A DNA stretch of 61,087 bases from an uncultured Bacilli bacterium (GCA_934141145.1 CAKPCA010000007.1:1-61087); one strand, 5' to 3'. Shown: positions 25,401-34,100, counted from the first letter of the stretch. The notes: generated by a model from the sequence alone, not told the origin. Program-made: numbers and translations.

Positions 25401-28400
25401 TTTGCTCTATCACTATTTGTTATTGCACTTATTCCTAAGTTTTCAATTTCATATGGCACTATTACTTCATATTTTAAAGTATCTTTATCAAATTCTGGTG
25501 TAAGTGTTCCATTATCTACTGTTAAACTTTTTAAAGTTGCATCACTTGATTTTTCTCTTGTTATATTCAATTTATATGTTTTTTTAGTTATACCATTTTC
25601 TGCAGTTACTTCAATATTTATAATATTTTCTCCTGTTTCTAGTTTAATGTTCCCATCACCCTTAACACTTACTGCATTTGGATCTTGTTTATATGCTGTT
25701 ATAACTAAATTATCTGTACTATTTGGTACTAACAATGAATATTCAGTAGTACTTGAATTAAATTTTGGTGTTAAAGTAAATCCACCACTTATTAATATAT
25801 TACTAAGATTTGCATTATCATTTTTTGCTCTTGTTATTTTTAATTTGTATGTAGTAGTTGTATTGTTTTCACTAGTTACTAATATTTCAAATATATTTTC
25901 ACCAGTTTTTAAATCTTTACTGCCATCACCTGTTACTACTGATTTTGAATCACTTGCTATAGCAGTTATATCAATACTTGTTACTTCATATGCTACACTT
26001 GCACTATATTCTAGAATTGATTCATTAAATGTAGGAGATAATACTCCTTCACTTATACTTAATGATTTTAAGTAACTATTATTTGATTTTGCTTTATTTA
26101 CTACAACAGAATATGTTTTTGTTTTTTTATTTTCAGCAGTTACTACAAGTGATATTGTATTAACACCTGTTACTAAGTTATATGATCCTGCACCTTCTAA
26201 AGTACTAGACGCATCTTCTGTAACACCATTAATAATTATACTAGATTTTGTACTATCTACATTTATTGTATATAATGTTTGTTCTTTATTAAATCCTTCA
26301 ATTAATGTTCCATCTACAGTTAAACTACTTAAATAATTATTACTTGATGGATTTCTGTTTACTATTACTGTATATACATTTTTACTATCATTTTCGGCAG
26401 TTACTGTTATTGTGAATGTATTTTTTCCAACAACAAGAGTACTTGGTCCTGTAACTTCATAACTAGCAGTTTGATCTTCTAGTACACCATCTACAGTAAT
26501 AGATGTTACACTCTTATCTACATCCACTGTATATGAATTTGTTTCTTTATTAAATACTGGATTTAATAAACCTGTACTTAATGTTATATCTTTCAAATAA
26601 TTATTAGAAGATTTTTCTCTTGTTACATTTATTTCATATGTTTTTGTATTACCAGCTTCACTTGTTACTGTAATATTTACTTTATTTACTTTAGTTGTTA
26701 CAAAGTTTTCATTACCTGTTATAGAAACAACAGAATTAATTCCTTCTTTCGTAGCATTTAAATTTAGACTAGTTACATTATTTGGTACAGTTAGATTATA
26801 TGACGTTTTTGTTTTATCAAAGCCATCTATTAATTTACCATCCACATTTATTGCTGATAAATATGTATTATCTTCTTTAGCTCTTTCGATATTTATTGTA
26901 TATGTCTTTTTAGTGAAACCATCTTGCGCTACTACTGTAACATGTAATTTATTAGCACCTGTATTTAAATTAACATCTCCAGTACCTGTTACTGTACTAT
27001 CAGAATCCTTTACAGTTGCTTCAATATTAACCTTTGTTTTTTCAAATGGTACTTTATCCAATGTATATTCTAATTTATCTTCCTTAAAGTCAGCTATACT
27101 TACTCCATCTACTTTTATATCAGTTAATGAACTTACTGTCTTCTTTGCTCTTGTTACTGTTATAGTATAATCTTTTGTACTTCCATTTTCTGCTTGTACT
27201 CTTACTTGAATTGTATTAGCACCAACTTTTAAATCATGTTTTCCAAGACCACTAACTATAGTTGCTTTAGAGTCTTCTACTGTTGCACTTACATCTATGC
27301 TTGTTACTTCTCCAGATACATTTGCTGTATATAATGTATTTGATTTATTAAATGTTTCATTTAATGTATATCCATCAATTCCTAATGAACTTAAATTATT
27401 GTTTGTACTCTTACTTCTTACTAATTTTACTACATATATACTTGTTGAACCATCTTCTGCTTGTACAACTATATTAACAGAAGGAGTTGTATCTATTTCA
27501 TACTCTCCATTTCCGCTTATTATCTTAGCATTTAAAGTATCGTTTACTATACCATTTATTTGTACTTTTGTTGCAGTTGATGGAGCTGTGTATGTATAAT
27601 AATCATAAAATGTACTTGTAAACGCTGGAGATAATGTACCAGCTGGAGTAGAAGTTATATTTAAACTTGATAACTTACTATCATTTGATAATCTTCTTAC
27701 TTTAACTTTATAATTTTTTGTACTTCCATCTTCTGCCTTTACAGTAATTATTATTTCATTATCACCAACATTTAATGACTTATTACCTAATGTTGTAGTT
27801 ATTGTTGCTTTTCCTGTATCTTCAACAGTTGCATTTACATTAATACTTGTTACATCATTATCAACATTATCAAGTGTATAATCTGTTATTAAACTTGAAA
27901 AGCCTGTAATTTTTGTACCATTAATCAATATTTCTTTTAAGTTTGTATTAGAACTAGGATCTTCCCTTGATACATCTATTTTATAAGTATTTGTAGTACA
28001 AGTATTATTAAGTACACTTGCATATTTTGAATTACAGTTTTCAGCTTTTACTGTTATATTTTTTGTATTAACAGTTGTTCCATAATTAGAAAATTCAAAG
28101 TTACCTGTTCCTTCTATTGTTGCATTAGAATCAGTAGCAGTTGCACTTACTACAGAAGACTTAGTTGCATATGGAACTAAAGCAGTATATGTTGTTTTTG
28201 ATGAACTAAATGTTCCAATATTTACACCATTTGTTAAACTTAAATCTTTTAATGTGGCATCATTATTTAATCTATATACTTTTATTTTATATATTTCTTG
28301 ATCACCATTCTGTGCTTGTACAACCATATTTATTGTATTATCACCGACATTTAAATTTTGATTACCTGTTCCACTTATTATTGTTGTATAAGAATCAAGT

Positions 28401-29215
28401 GGAGTTGCAGATATATTTACACTACTTACACTATTTGGTACAACTGTGCTAAAATCTCTGACATTACTTCCTGATACAAATGCTGGCGTAAGTGCATAAT
28501 CATTAGTATCACTTTTTACATTCAAAGTATTTAATAATGTATTTGATGACATTTCTCCAAATACATTTAGAGTTAATCCTTCAGTAATAACTGGTCTTTC
28601 TGTTCCGTTATCATATTTTGTTAATTTCGTACGTGAATTATCATATTCGAATTTTATTACAGAGCCTGCTGTTGCAGTATCTTTTATTTTAAAATATACA
28701 CTTGCTATTACACCTTCTGTTTCAAGTGTTTTTGTTTTTGCATTATCTTCTGCCAAAATACTAATCAAACTAGAACTTACTGCATCGTTAGCTGATACTA
28801 CCCAATTTGTTTTCTTTTTATTTGATGGAGACGTTCCTATTGCAGGCCATATACCACCTTGATAAGTTGTTGACATATCAGTTTCTAAATATAATGAACC
28901 TTCATCATACATTGGCTCTACTAAAGTACTATCATATTTTACAGCCATCTGCATACTCATATCTGGGTCCGTACCAGGTATATAATAAATTGAAAGTTGG
29001 ATTACTTTTCCAGGTTCTACATCAGCATTATTTGTAAGTTCATCGCCAGTTCCAGAACCCTCCCAGTCATTATCAAAAGTATTCCAATCATATGCTTTTA
29101 ATAAAAATTTATGTTCACCTTCCGCATGTACATTAATTATATTTAATGAAAAAGATGAAAAAACAATAGAAACCATAAGCATTATGCTTATAATTTTAGA
29201 AAAAAACTTTCTCAT
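22466..29215 (-). CDS. Giant secreted protein: cohesin-like N-domain, 21 cadherin-like repeats, dockerin
   Basis: A 2249-aa protein from ATG 29215 (GGGAGG). After a signal peptide (cut near VHAEG), residues ~31-220 form a cohesin/CBM-like domain (MQMAVKYDSTLVEPMY, GVIASVYFKIKD). Then come about 21 Cadherin-like beta-sandwich repeats of ~85-90 residues, each starting near NNYLSSL and ending in YTI-V-R. A pre-dockerin module and a type I dockerin follow, with two calcium loops: DINSDGEVTVAD and DVNNDDNSEVSD. No LPXTG, LysM or membrane anchor is present at the C-terminus. The dockerin is expected to bind a cohesin, most simply the one encoded by the next gene. It is probably a long surface fibre. 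Confidence 0.88.
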   Translation of the reverse strand: MRKFFSKIISIMLMVSIVFSSFSLNIINVHAEGEHKFLLKAYDWNTFDNDWEGSGTGDELTNNADVEPGKVIQLSIYYIPGTDPDMSMQMAVKYDSTLVEPMYDEGSLYLETDMSTTYQGGIWPAIGTSPSNKKKTNWVVSANDAVSSSLISILAEDNAKTKTLETEGVIASVYFKIKDTATAGSVIKFEYDNSRTKLTKYDNGTERPVITEGLTLNVFGEMSSNTLLNTLNVKSDTNDYALTPAFVSGSNVRDFSTVVPNSVSSVNISATPLDSYTTIISGTGNQNLNVGDNTINMVVQAQNGDQEIYKIKVYRLNNDATLKDLSLTNGVNIGTFSSSKTTYTALVPYATKSSVVSATATDSNATIEGTGNFEFSNYGTTVNTKNITVKAENCNSKYASVLNNTCTTNTYKIDVSREDPSSNTNLKEILINGTKITGFSSLITDYTLDNVDNDVTSINVNATVEDTGKATITTTLGNKSLNVGDNEIIITVKAEDGSTKNYKVKVRRLSNDSKLSSLNITSTPAGTLSPAFTSTFYDYYTYTAPSTATKVQINGIVNDTLNAKIISGNGEYEIDTTPSVNIVVQAEDGSTSIYVVKLVRSKSTNNNLSSLGIDGYTLNETFNKSNTLYTANVSGEVTSIDVSATVEDSKATIVSGLGKHDLKVGANTIQVRVQAENGSTKDYTITVTRAKKTVSSLTDIKVDGVSIADFKEDKLEYTLDKVPFEKTKVNIEATVKDSDSTVTGTGDVNLNTGANKLHVTVVAQDGFTKKTYTINIERAKEDNTYLSAINVDGKLIDGFDKTKTSYNLTVPNNVTSLNLNATKEGINSVVSITGNENFVTTKVNKVNITVTSEAGNTKTYEINVTREKSSNNYLKDITLSTGLLNPVFNKETNSYTVDVDKSVTSITVDGVLEDQTASYEVTGPSTLVVGKNTFTITVTAENDSKNVYTVIVNRNPSSNNYLSSLTVDGTLIEGFNKEQTLYTINVDSTKSSIIINGVTEDASSTLEGAGSYNLVTGVNTISLVVTAENKKTKTYSVVVNKAKSNNSYLKSLSISEGVLSPTFNESILEYSASVAYEVTSIDITAIASDSKSVVTGDGSKDLKTGENIFEILVTSENNTTTTYKLKITRAKNDNANLSNILISGGFTLTPKFNSSTTEYSLLVPNSTDNLVITAYKQDPNAVSVKGDGNIKLETGENIINIEVTAENGITKKTYKLNITREKSSDATLKSLTVDNGTLTPEFDKDTLKYEVIVPYEIENLGISAITNSDRANYTISGNTNLVVGKNESTLTVTAEDGILLVYTINILRQPSTNNFLQSLSVKDNDNKEYIETFLKTKMDYNITVKNDIDKITINGTLDSTTSKVKGFGEKKLSIGDNSFEVTVTSESGIERVYAIKVTREANSNNYLSSLEVEGYTINPTFNKNTLSYTLTVPSTVDSVNIIGTAEVSTSTITGLGVVTLESGVNNFNIDVTSESGESKTYVITITKEASGNNYLSNLTINPGELVPEFNKDTLEYNVHVDNATKIMTITAEKEHPKAVITGDGVKSLVVGSQKFNIDVAAENNVKRTYTINVLRDASSNKNLSDLKIDGVTVEGFNKDELKYSLNVENEKDKINIEATLEDETASVTGIGDISLKTGENILNVTVTAEDGSVKVYEIAVTRAKSNNNYLKSLSVNEGTISPEFSKNNLTYNITVPYEIESLKINAQVEDSTAEIEIDGNNNFTVGSDNKVYVNVVAEDKTVRAYLINVTRQPQVNNYLTDIVITDNDGTRYSLSPEFEKNTLNYEVELSSKINEVNIVVTKSQNSLTVTGDGKVNITGFPQTHKITVSTTGGLERTYTIKFTKGLSTNKYLSLITVDKGTLSPTFSKTETAYNVDLEEGINEITITAIKDEESQIVTGDGTKKLVSGRNAFKIIVTSESGETNVYNIFVNVGSQVDNVLDSITVDKGILSPAFNKDTKLYTVDLTDETDITISATGKNKITGTGTFNLKDGANVFEITTTDSNNKENTYRVVVNKGDIVSSYLAYLKVPGYTLDPEFNKETLEYNMKLDNPVSNLEVIAIPESKSSKVDIKGNNNLVTGNNKITIAVTDSNNETKTYTLNVFVGQTKITSNIHTITDKYITTIKENSDINTVISEMTNPKEYLKIYDLDDKEVTSGTAKTGYKIKLIINGTEYDSKILIIKGDINSDGEVTVADIIKFRLYILETTEFNEYELVSSDVNNDDNSEVSDLILIRKHILGNYNLFAKEGE

Positions 29216-29253
29216 TTAATACCTCCCAAGGACAAACTCCTACTATTAATATA

Positions 29254-29282
29254 ATTATAGCAAATTTAATTTAATTTGTGAA
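29254..29282 (-). promoter_or_regulatory. Promoter of the giant dockerin operon
   Basis: Minus-strand -35 TTCACA (29277-29282), a 17-nt spacer and -10 TATAAT (29254-29259), 39 nt upstream of the start codon. Confidence 0.75.
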
Positions 29283-29368
29283 TGAAAAATCCTTAATTTA
29301 TAAGAAAAAAAGGTTTTTTTCAAAATCTGATATTAGTTTAAAAATATTATTTATTTTTCTTTGTTCGC

Positions 29369-29397
29369 TTGTTTTGCATAGTTAACTATGAGATAAT
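29369..29397 (+). promoter_or_regulatory. Sense promoter, copy A
   Basis: -35 TTGTTT (29369-29374), a 17-nt spacer and -10 GATAAT (29392-29397). The spacer contains the palindrome CATAGTTAACTATG. Copy B keeps both hexamers and the spacing. Confidence 0.75.
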
Positions 29398-29462
29398 ACA
29401 TTTGGAATATTTAGTTGTTTGAGTGTCTACCGAATCTCTTACTGAGAGGAGGTTTGATAAAA

Positions 29463-29555
29463 ATGAAAAAAAGAAACTTTGCAATCAAAGTTCTTCAATA
29501 TATTTCTATCATTTTATCTCTACTTATCGTTATGATAATAGTAACAAAAAAATGA
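29463..29555 (+). CDS. 30-aa Lys-flanked hydrophobic peptide (putative type I toxin), copy A
   Basis: The peptide starts MKKRNFAIKVLQYISI, continues with one hydrophobic helix (IILSLLIVMIIV) and ends TKK. AGGAGG lies ten nt upstream of ATG, inside a small hairpin (CTCT-TACTG-AGAG) that could mask it. The second copy differs at only five residues, all conservative for a membrane helix, so the frame appears selected. Short membrane peptides with basic ends are typical of type I toxins (TxpA, BsrG, Fst, Ldr classes), though no known family is recognised by sequence. The TGA stop forms the first bases of a hairpin that terminates an antisense RNA. Toxicity is inference. Confidence 0.75.
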   Translation: MKKRNFAIKVLQYISIILSLLIVMIIVTKK

Positions 29556-29661
29556 CACTTAATTTCATAAGAAATTAAATGTCTCTTTGATTATTCAAGG
29601 TAGACATTCAACATGCAAAACTGAATGTTCCCTTTTTTATTTTATGAAGTTTCCTTCATCT
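29546..29661 (-). ncRNA. Putative antisense RNA (antitoxin), copy A
   Basis: A minus-strand promoter at 29668-29696 predicts a start near 29661. The RNA would begin near a hairpin ATGAAG-GAAA-CTTCAT. It would run across the 3' UTR and end at a hairpin (29554-29566 with 29571-29583) followed by a seven-U tail, at the last codons of the peptide gene. About 115 nt; it overlaps the sense mRNA by roughly 90 nt. Confidence 0.65.
29604..29638 (+). terminator. Sense terminator, copy A
   Basis: Stem ACATTCA (29604-29610) and TGAATGT (29622-29628), then TCCC and six T. It ends the peptide mRNA after a 3' UTR of about 80 nt. Confidence 0.6.
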
Positions 29662-29667
29662 GTATTC

Positions 29668-29696
29668 ATGATAACATATTTTTTATATTTTTTCAA
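29668..29696 (-). promoter_or_regulatory. Antisense promoter, copy A
   Basis: Minus-strand -35 TTGAAA (29691-29696), 17-nt spacer, -10 TATCAT (29668-29673). Spacing and -10 class are conserved in copy B. Confidence 0.7.
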
Positions 29697-29800
29697 GATG
29701 TCAAAAAAACAGAATGATTAAGTACAATAATTATATTTAAAATTAATATTTACATTTATAAAAAATATGTTATACTAAAACTACTATGAGGTGATTTTTT

Positions 29801-30628
29801 ATGAATGCTTATGTAAAAAGTGGAATCGATATATTAAATGATACTACTAAAGATTTAAAAAACTTGAATGAACTTGGAATATATTTAGCAAAACAAACTG
29901 ATATTGATGCACTAAAATCATTAAAACTTTTAATTTTAGCTTCTGAAAATTCTATGCTAGATAAGGATTTTGATATTAATAGTGTTAAATCTTATACTGA
30001 AACATTTATACGTGATACTTACAAAAGAAACGAATCGGTAGTTGGTAACCTTTCTATGAATCCACAAAATATTGGATTGGAATTAATGGATTACATTTTA
30101 AAGAATTATAAAATTGATTTAACTGTTCAACCTTATGATAGCGGTTATACAATATTTGATTTTTGGGCTCGTTCATTTGCTAGAATAGAAGATGACCAAG
30201 ATACTTTTTATAAAAGATATGATATGATTGATAAAAAATTAGAAATTGCTTCATATATGATTCAAAACGGATTGTTGGATGTTAATCAAATTGATTTCTT
30301 ATTAACTTCATTTGATAGATGTATTCAAAGAAAACATTCCTATACAAGAGAACAATTGTTAAGAATGCAAGAAATATTTGATAGCGTAAAGTTAAAAGAA
30401 CAATTAGAACTTAATGTTGCAAACTTAATTACTCAAAATAAAATTGAACTTAATTGTTCTAAAGATGAACTTATTAAAAAATTATCATCAATTGAAAACC
30501 AAGTAGAATCATCTTCTAATAGGAGAAATTTTAGAGATGAATTATCAAATTATCAAATGTTAAATGATCAATGTATATATATGTTACAAACTATACCTAC
30601 TTTAGTTAAGAAAAAAGTAATAAGATAA
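29801..30628 (+). CDS. Hypothetical 275-aa helical protein between the TA-like copies
   Basis: Not recognised. The protein looks soluble and mostly alpha-helical, with no signal peptide, no membrane segment and no clear catalytic motif. Recurrent acidic and Lys-rich helices (LEIASYMIQNGLL, YTREQLLRMQEIFDSVKL) suggest a scaffold or binding protein. The start is well supported by GAGGTGA 8 nt upstream, and a strong terminator follows. It is transcribed in the same direction as the two flanking small peptide genes and opposite to both giant genes. Position between two direct repeats raises the possibility that it moved, or was duplicated around, with them. Confidence 0.75.
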   Translation: MNAYVKSGIDILNDTTKDLKNLNELGIYLAKQTDIDALKSLKLLILASENSMLDKDFDINSVKSYTETFIRDTYKRNESVVGNLSMNPQNIGLELMDYILKNYKIDLTVQPYDSGYTIFDFWARSFARIEDDQDTFYKRYDMIDKKLEIASYMIQNGLLDVNQIDFLLTSFDRCIQRKHSYTREQLLRMQEIFDSVKLKEQLELNVANLITQNKIELNCSKDELIKKLSSIENQVESSSNRRNFRDELSNYQMLNDQCIYMLQTIPTLVKKKVIR

Positions 30629-30662
30629 AAGTATTTATATACTAACAAGTCTAATTACTATC

Positions 30663-30695
30663 AAAAAACTACTTTCAATTCGAGAGTAGTTTTTA
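30663..30695 (+). terminator. Terminator of the 275-aa gene
   Basis: A 9-bp stem AAAACTACT/AGTAGTTTT (30665-30673 and 30685-30693) with T tail, 35 nt past the stop codon. Confidence 0.88.
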
Positions 30696-30783
30696 TATTA
30701 TTTAAAATTGACACTCTTATAATAAATCCACTGCTATCTATCCTTTGCATTTGAAAAAAATACATTTATTTTTCTTTGTTCGC

Positions 30784-30812
30784 TTGTTTTGTATTGTTAA
30801 CTATGAGATAAT
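30784..30812 (+). promoter_or_regulatory. Sense promoter, copy B
   Basis: -35 TTGTTT (30784-30789), 17-nt spacer, -10 GATAAT (30807-30812), as in copy A. Confidence 0.75.
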
Positions 30813-30876
30813 ATTTTTGGAATATTTAGTTGTTGAGTGTCTACCGAATCTCTTACTGAGAGGAGGTTTGATAAAG

Positions 30877-30969
30877 ATGAAGAAAAGAAACTTTGTAATC
30901 AAAGTTCTTCGATACATTGCTATCATTTTATCTCTACTTATCATTATGATAATAGTAATAAAAAAATGA
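30877..30969 (+). CDS. 30-aa Lys-flanked hydrophobic peptide (putative type I toxin), copy B
   Basis: The peptide starts MKKRNFVIKVLRYIAI and ends VIKK with the same single hydrophobic helix. Differences from copy A are at residues 7 (A/V), 12 (Q/R), 15 (S/A), 23 (V/I) and 28 (T/I). The leader is almost unchanged, including AGGAGG and the small hairpin over it. The 5' leader segment GTTGAGTGTCTACC (30832-30845) is complementary to GGTAGACATTCAAC (31012-31025) in the 3' UTR over 14 bp with one G-U pair. A longer upstream frame has no ribosome site, so this short start is preferred. Confidence 0.75.
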   Translation: MKKRNFVIKVLRYIAIILSLLIIMIIVIKK

Positions 30970-31074
30970 CACTCATTCATTAGAATAAGTGTCTAAACAA
31001 AAATTTATTTGGGTAGACATTCAACATTGGAAAACTAAATGTTCCCTTTTTATTTTATGAAGTTTCCTTCATCT
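30960..31074 (-). ncRNA. Putative antisense RNA (antitoxin), copy B
   Basis: Predicted from the minus-strand promoter 31081-31109 to a hairpin GACACTCATTC/GAATAAGTGTC (30968-30978 and 30983-30993) followed by seven U. The arms differ from copy A but still pair, which supports a real RNA structure. Confidence 0.65.
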
Positions 31075-31080
31075 GTATTC

Positions 31081-31109
31081 ATAATATCATATTTTTTATA
31101 TTTTTGCAA
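31081..31109 (-). promoter_or_regulatory. Antisense promoter, copy B
   Basis: Minus-strand -35 TTGCAA (31104-31109), 17-nt spacer, -10 TATTAT (31081-31086). Confidence 0.7.
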
Positions 31110-31113
31110 GGTT

Positions 31114-31142
31114 TAAAAAAACAGAATGATTTCTCATTCTAT
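31114..31142 (-). terminator. Terminator of the 5855-aa gene
   Basis: Stem AGAATGA/TCATTCT (31123-31129 and 31134-31140) with a T7 tail on the minus strand, directly after the stop codon. T residues on the other side make it potentially bidirectional. Confidence 0.85.
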
Positions 31143-31145
31143 TTT

Positions 31146-34100
31146 TTAATTTAAAGTATCTATTCTCATTAAGATATAATCTGCAATTCTAGAGTTATCA
31201 GATACATCTATTAATCCATCATTATTAAGATCTGCTGCATATTTAGTATAATCTGTTAATTCTGTTCTTAACAATATATGATCTTTTAATTTTGATTTAT
31301 CTGTAACATCTATTAGTCCATCTCCGTTTATATCACCTTTTAGTACAATATATAATTCATCATATACTTTACCATTTATAATAAGTTTAATTACTTGTCC
31401 AGTTTTTATAACTTCATCTAAATCAGTTATTTCTGTTAAATCTGAATTATAAACTGTTAATGTACTACTTTCATTATCTACATTAGATAATAAATCTTTA
31501 ATAGTATCATTTTCATCCATACCAGTTATATATTCATAATCTACTCTAGCAATATTATAAACAGAACTTGTAATTTTACTTGATAATACCTCGACAGTTA
31601 TTTCTTTTCTCATTGCTGGATTTTTTTCAGTACTTACAATTATTTTTGTAAATCCTTTAGTAAGTGCTTTAATATTACCATCTTCATCAACTTCTATTAT
31701 ATCTTTATCTAATACTTCATATAAAACTTTAGTATTAACACTAATTGGAAGAACTTTAACATTAATTTTATCTGTTTCTCCTTCTACCATTACAATATTT
31801 GTCTTATCAATTTCTAAATCAGTTACTTCTTCTTCTCTTACTACATTTAATGTAATAACTCTAGTACTATTATCTTCAGCAGTTAATGTATAAGTAATAG
31901 TTTTTTCGCTTTCGTTCATCGTAATTACTTTTTCACCACTAATAGTAGTTCTAGAATCTTCAGGAATAATACTCATATTTATAATTGATATATTAGAACC
32001 AACATTTAATGTATAAGTATTTTCATTATTATTATATTCCTTATCAAGAGTTCCAGTATCTGGTTCAAATTTTGTGAGATTTAAATTAGAGGATAATGCT
32101 TTATTTACAGTTATAACATAAGTATTTATACTTCCATCTTCTGCGGTTACTGTAATAGTTATAGTGTTTTCACCCTTATTTAATGGATAATTTCCTGTTC
32201 CTGTTACTAAAGAATCAGGATTTGCAGTAGCATTTACTGTTATATTATCAGTATTTTCATCTACATCAATAACATAATTATTAATATCAGGATTAAACTC
32301 TGGAGTTAATGATCCTTTATTAGTTGTTAATGATATTAGTTTATTATCACTATTATATTCTCTTAAAATATTTAAAGTATAAACTCTTTCTATACCACTA
32401 TTTACAACCTTTAATAATATCTTATTCTTTCCTTTAACAAGTGAATGCATTCCATCACCTGTTAATGTACTTTTTTCATCTTCAACAGTTGTGCTTACTT
32501 TAATAGAATCTATATTTTCACTTACTGTTACATCATAACTAAGAGTAGTTTTATCAAATTCTGGAGTAAGTTCTCCATCTGATAATGTTATATTTTTAAG
32601 ATAATTATTTACTTCATTTTGTCTATTTACATTTAATACATATGTATTAGTTTTACCTGATTTACCGGTTACTTTTATTTGTACTTTATTTTCTCCTAAT
32701 ACAAAATTTTCATTACCAATTATTTCATAACTTGAATTTGGATCTTCAAGAGTTACATTTAATGATAAACTTTGTTTTTCATTTGGAATATTAATACTAT
32801 ACTCTAATGTATCAGAATAAAATTCTGGAGTAAGTTCTCCTTCTTTAACTATTAAATCTTTAATTCTAACACTTTCATTATATTCTCTTGTAACTTCTAT
32901 TACATAAGTATTTGTATTACCATTTGTACTTGTTACTACTATATTAAATGTATTTAAACCATAATAAAGATTCTTTATTCCAGTACCATCAACTGTGCTT
33001 GATGAATTTTCTGGTGTTGCATATATTTCAATGCTTGATTCTTTATCTGGCACTGTTAATTTATATGAATTTATATTCTTATCAAATTCTGGTGATATAA
33101 CATTATTTTTAACACCTAAATCACTTAAGTATGCATTTGAAGAATTTGATTTTACTATTTTTACAGCATATTTCATTACATATCCTGTTTCACTTGTTAC
33201 TGTTACTATTACATTTGTTTCTTTATCAGTTAAGTAATGAATTCCTAAACCACTTACTATAGATGATTCATATTCTTTTTCACCAGATAAAATTATGCTG
33301 TTGATACTATCATCTACATCTATTTCATATACTCCTGAATTATCTTTATCGAACACTGGAGTAAGTTCTCCAACATTGCTTGTTAGAGTAAGCAATCTAG
33401 CAATTGGTTTTACTTCTTTATTAACTGTTATTTTATAATCTTTTTTAGTTACTTTATCAGGCGCTGTTACTCTTACTATTACTGTACTAACGCTTGCATT
33501 TAAATTTTCATTACCTATTATTTCATAAGTAGCATCCTTATCAATAGTTGTTACTAAAAGTGGAGTTAATTTTGTTACATTTGATGGAATAACCATATTG
33601 TATTCATATATATTTTTATTAAATACTGGTGTTACTACTCCTTCTTCAAACATAAGATTTTGTAATCTTGCTTCACTGCTTCCAAGTTTGTTAACAATTA
33701 TTTTATAAGTTCTTATTTTCTTATCTTTACTTGTTACTGTAACAAATATTTCAATTCTGTTACTAGAAAGTTCATGTCTTCCAAATCCGTTTACAGTAGC
33801 TTCATTACTTTCTCTTACACCACTTACTGTTATAACACTTGCACTATTTGGAACAGTTACATTATATGTATTTGTTTCTTTATTAAATACTGGATCAAGT
33901 TCACCAGGATCTACTGATAAATCTGTTAAGTAATTGCTGTAATTTTCTTTTGCTTGTTTTGTTATAGTTAATACATAATCTCTTACTTTTTTACTAGTAG
34001 ATGTTACTCTTACTGTTATAGTATTTTCTCCTTCTACTAAGTTTTCATTACCTATTATTTGAACAGTTGCTTCTTTATCCATAGTTTCATAATCAATTGT

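Larger units (their letters stand above)
29350..29719. repeat. Duplicated ~370-bp element, copy A (type I TA-like locus)
   Basis: Aligned by eye to 30765-31131 with high identity over the promoter, leader, peptide gene, hairpin positions and antisense promoter. The two copies are direct repeats on either side of an unknown gene. The copies differ mainly in hairpin arms and loops. Confidence 0.9.
30765..31131. repeat. Duplicated ~370-bp element, copy B (type I TA-like locus)
   Basis: Second direct copy of 29350-29719. Its right end merges into the terminator of the 5855-aa gene. Confidence 0.9.

Noticed and set aside
30745..30876. Longer N-terminal version of the copy B peptide
   Set aside because: The extension contains the promoter and leader; copy A has no matching open frame, and AGGAGG marks the short start.
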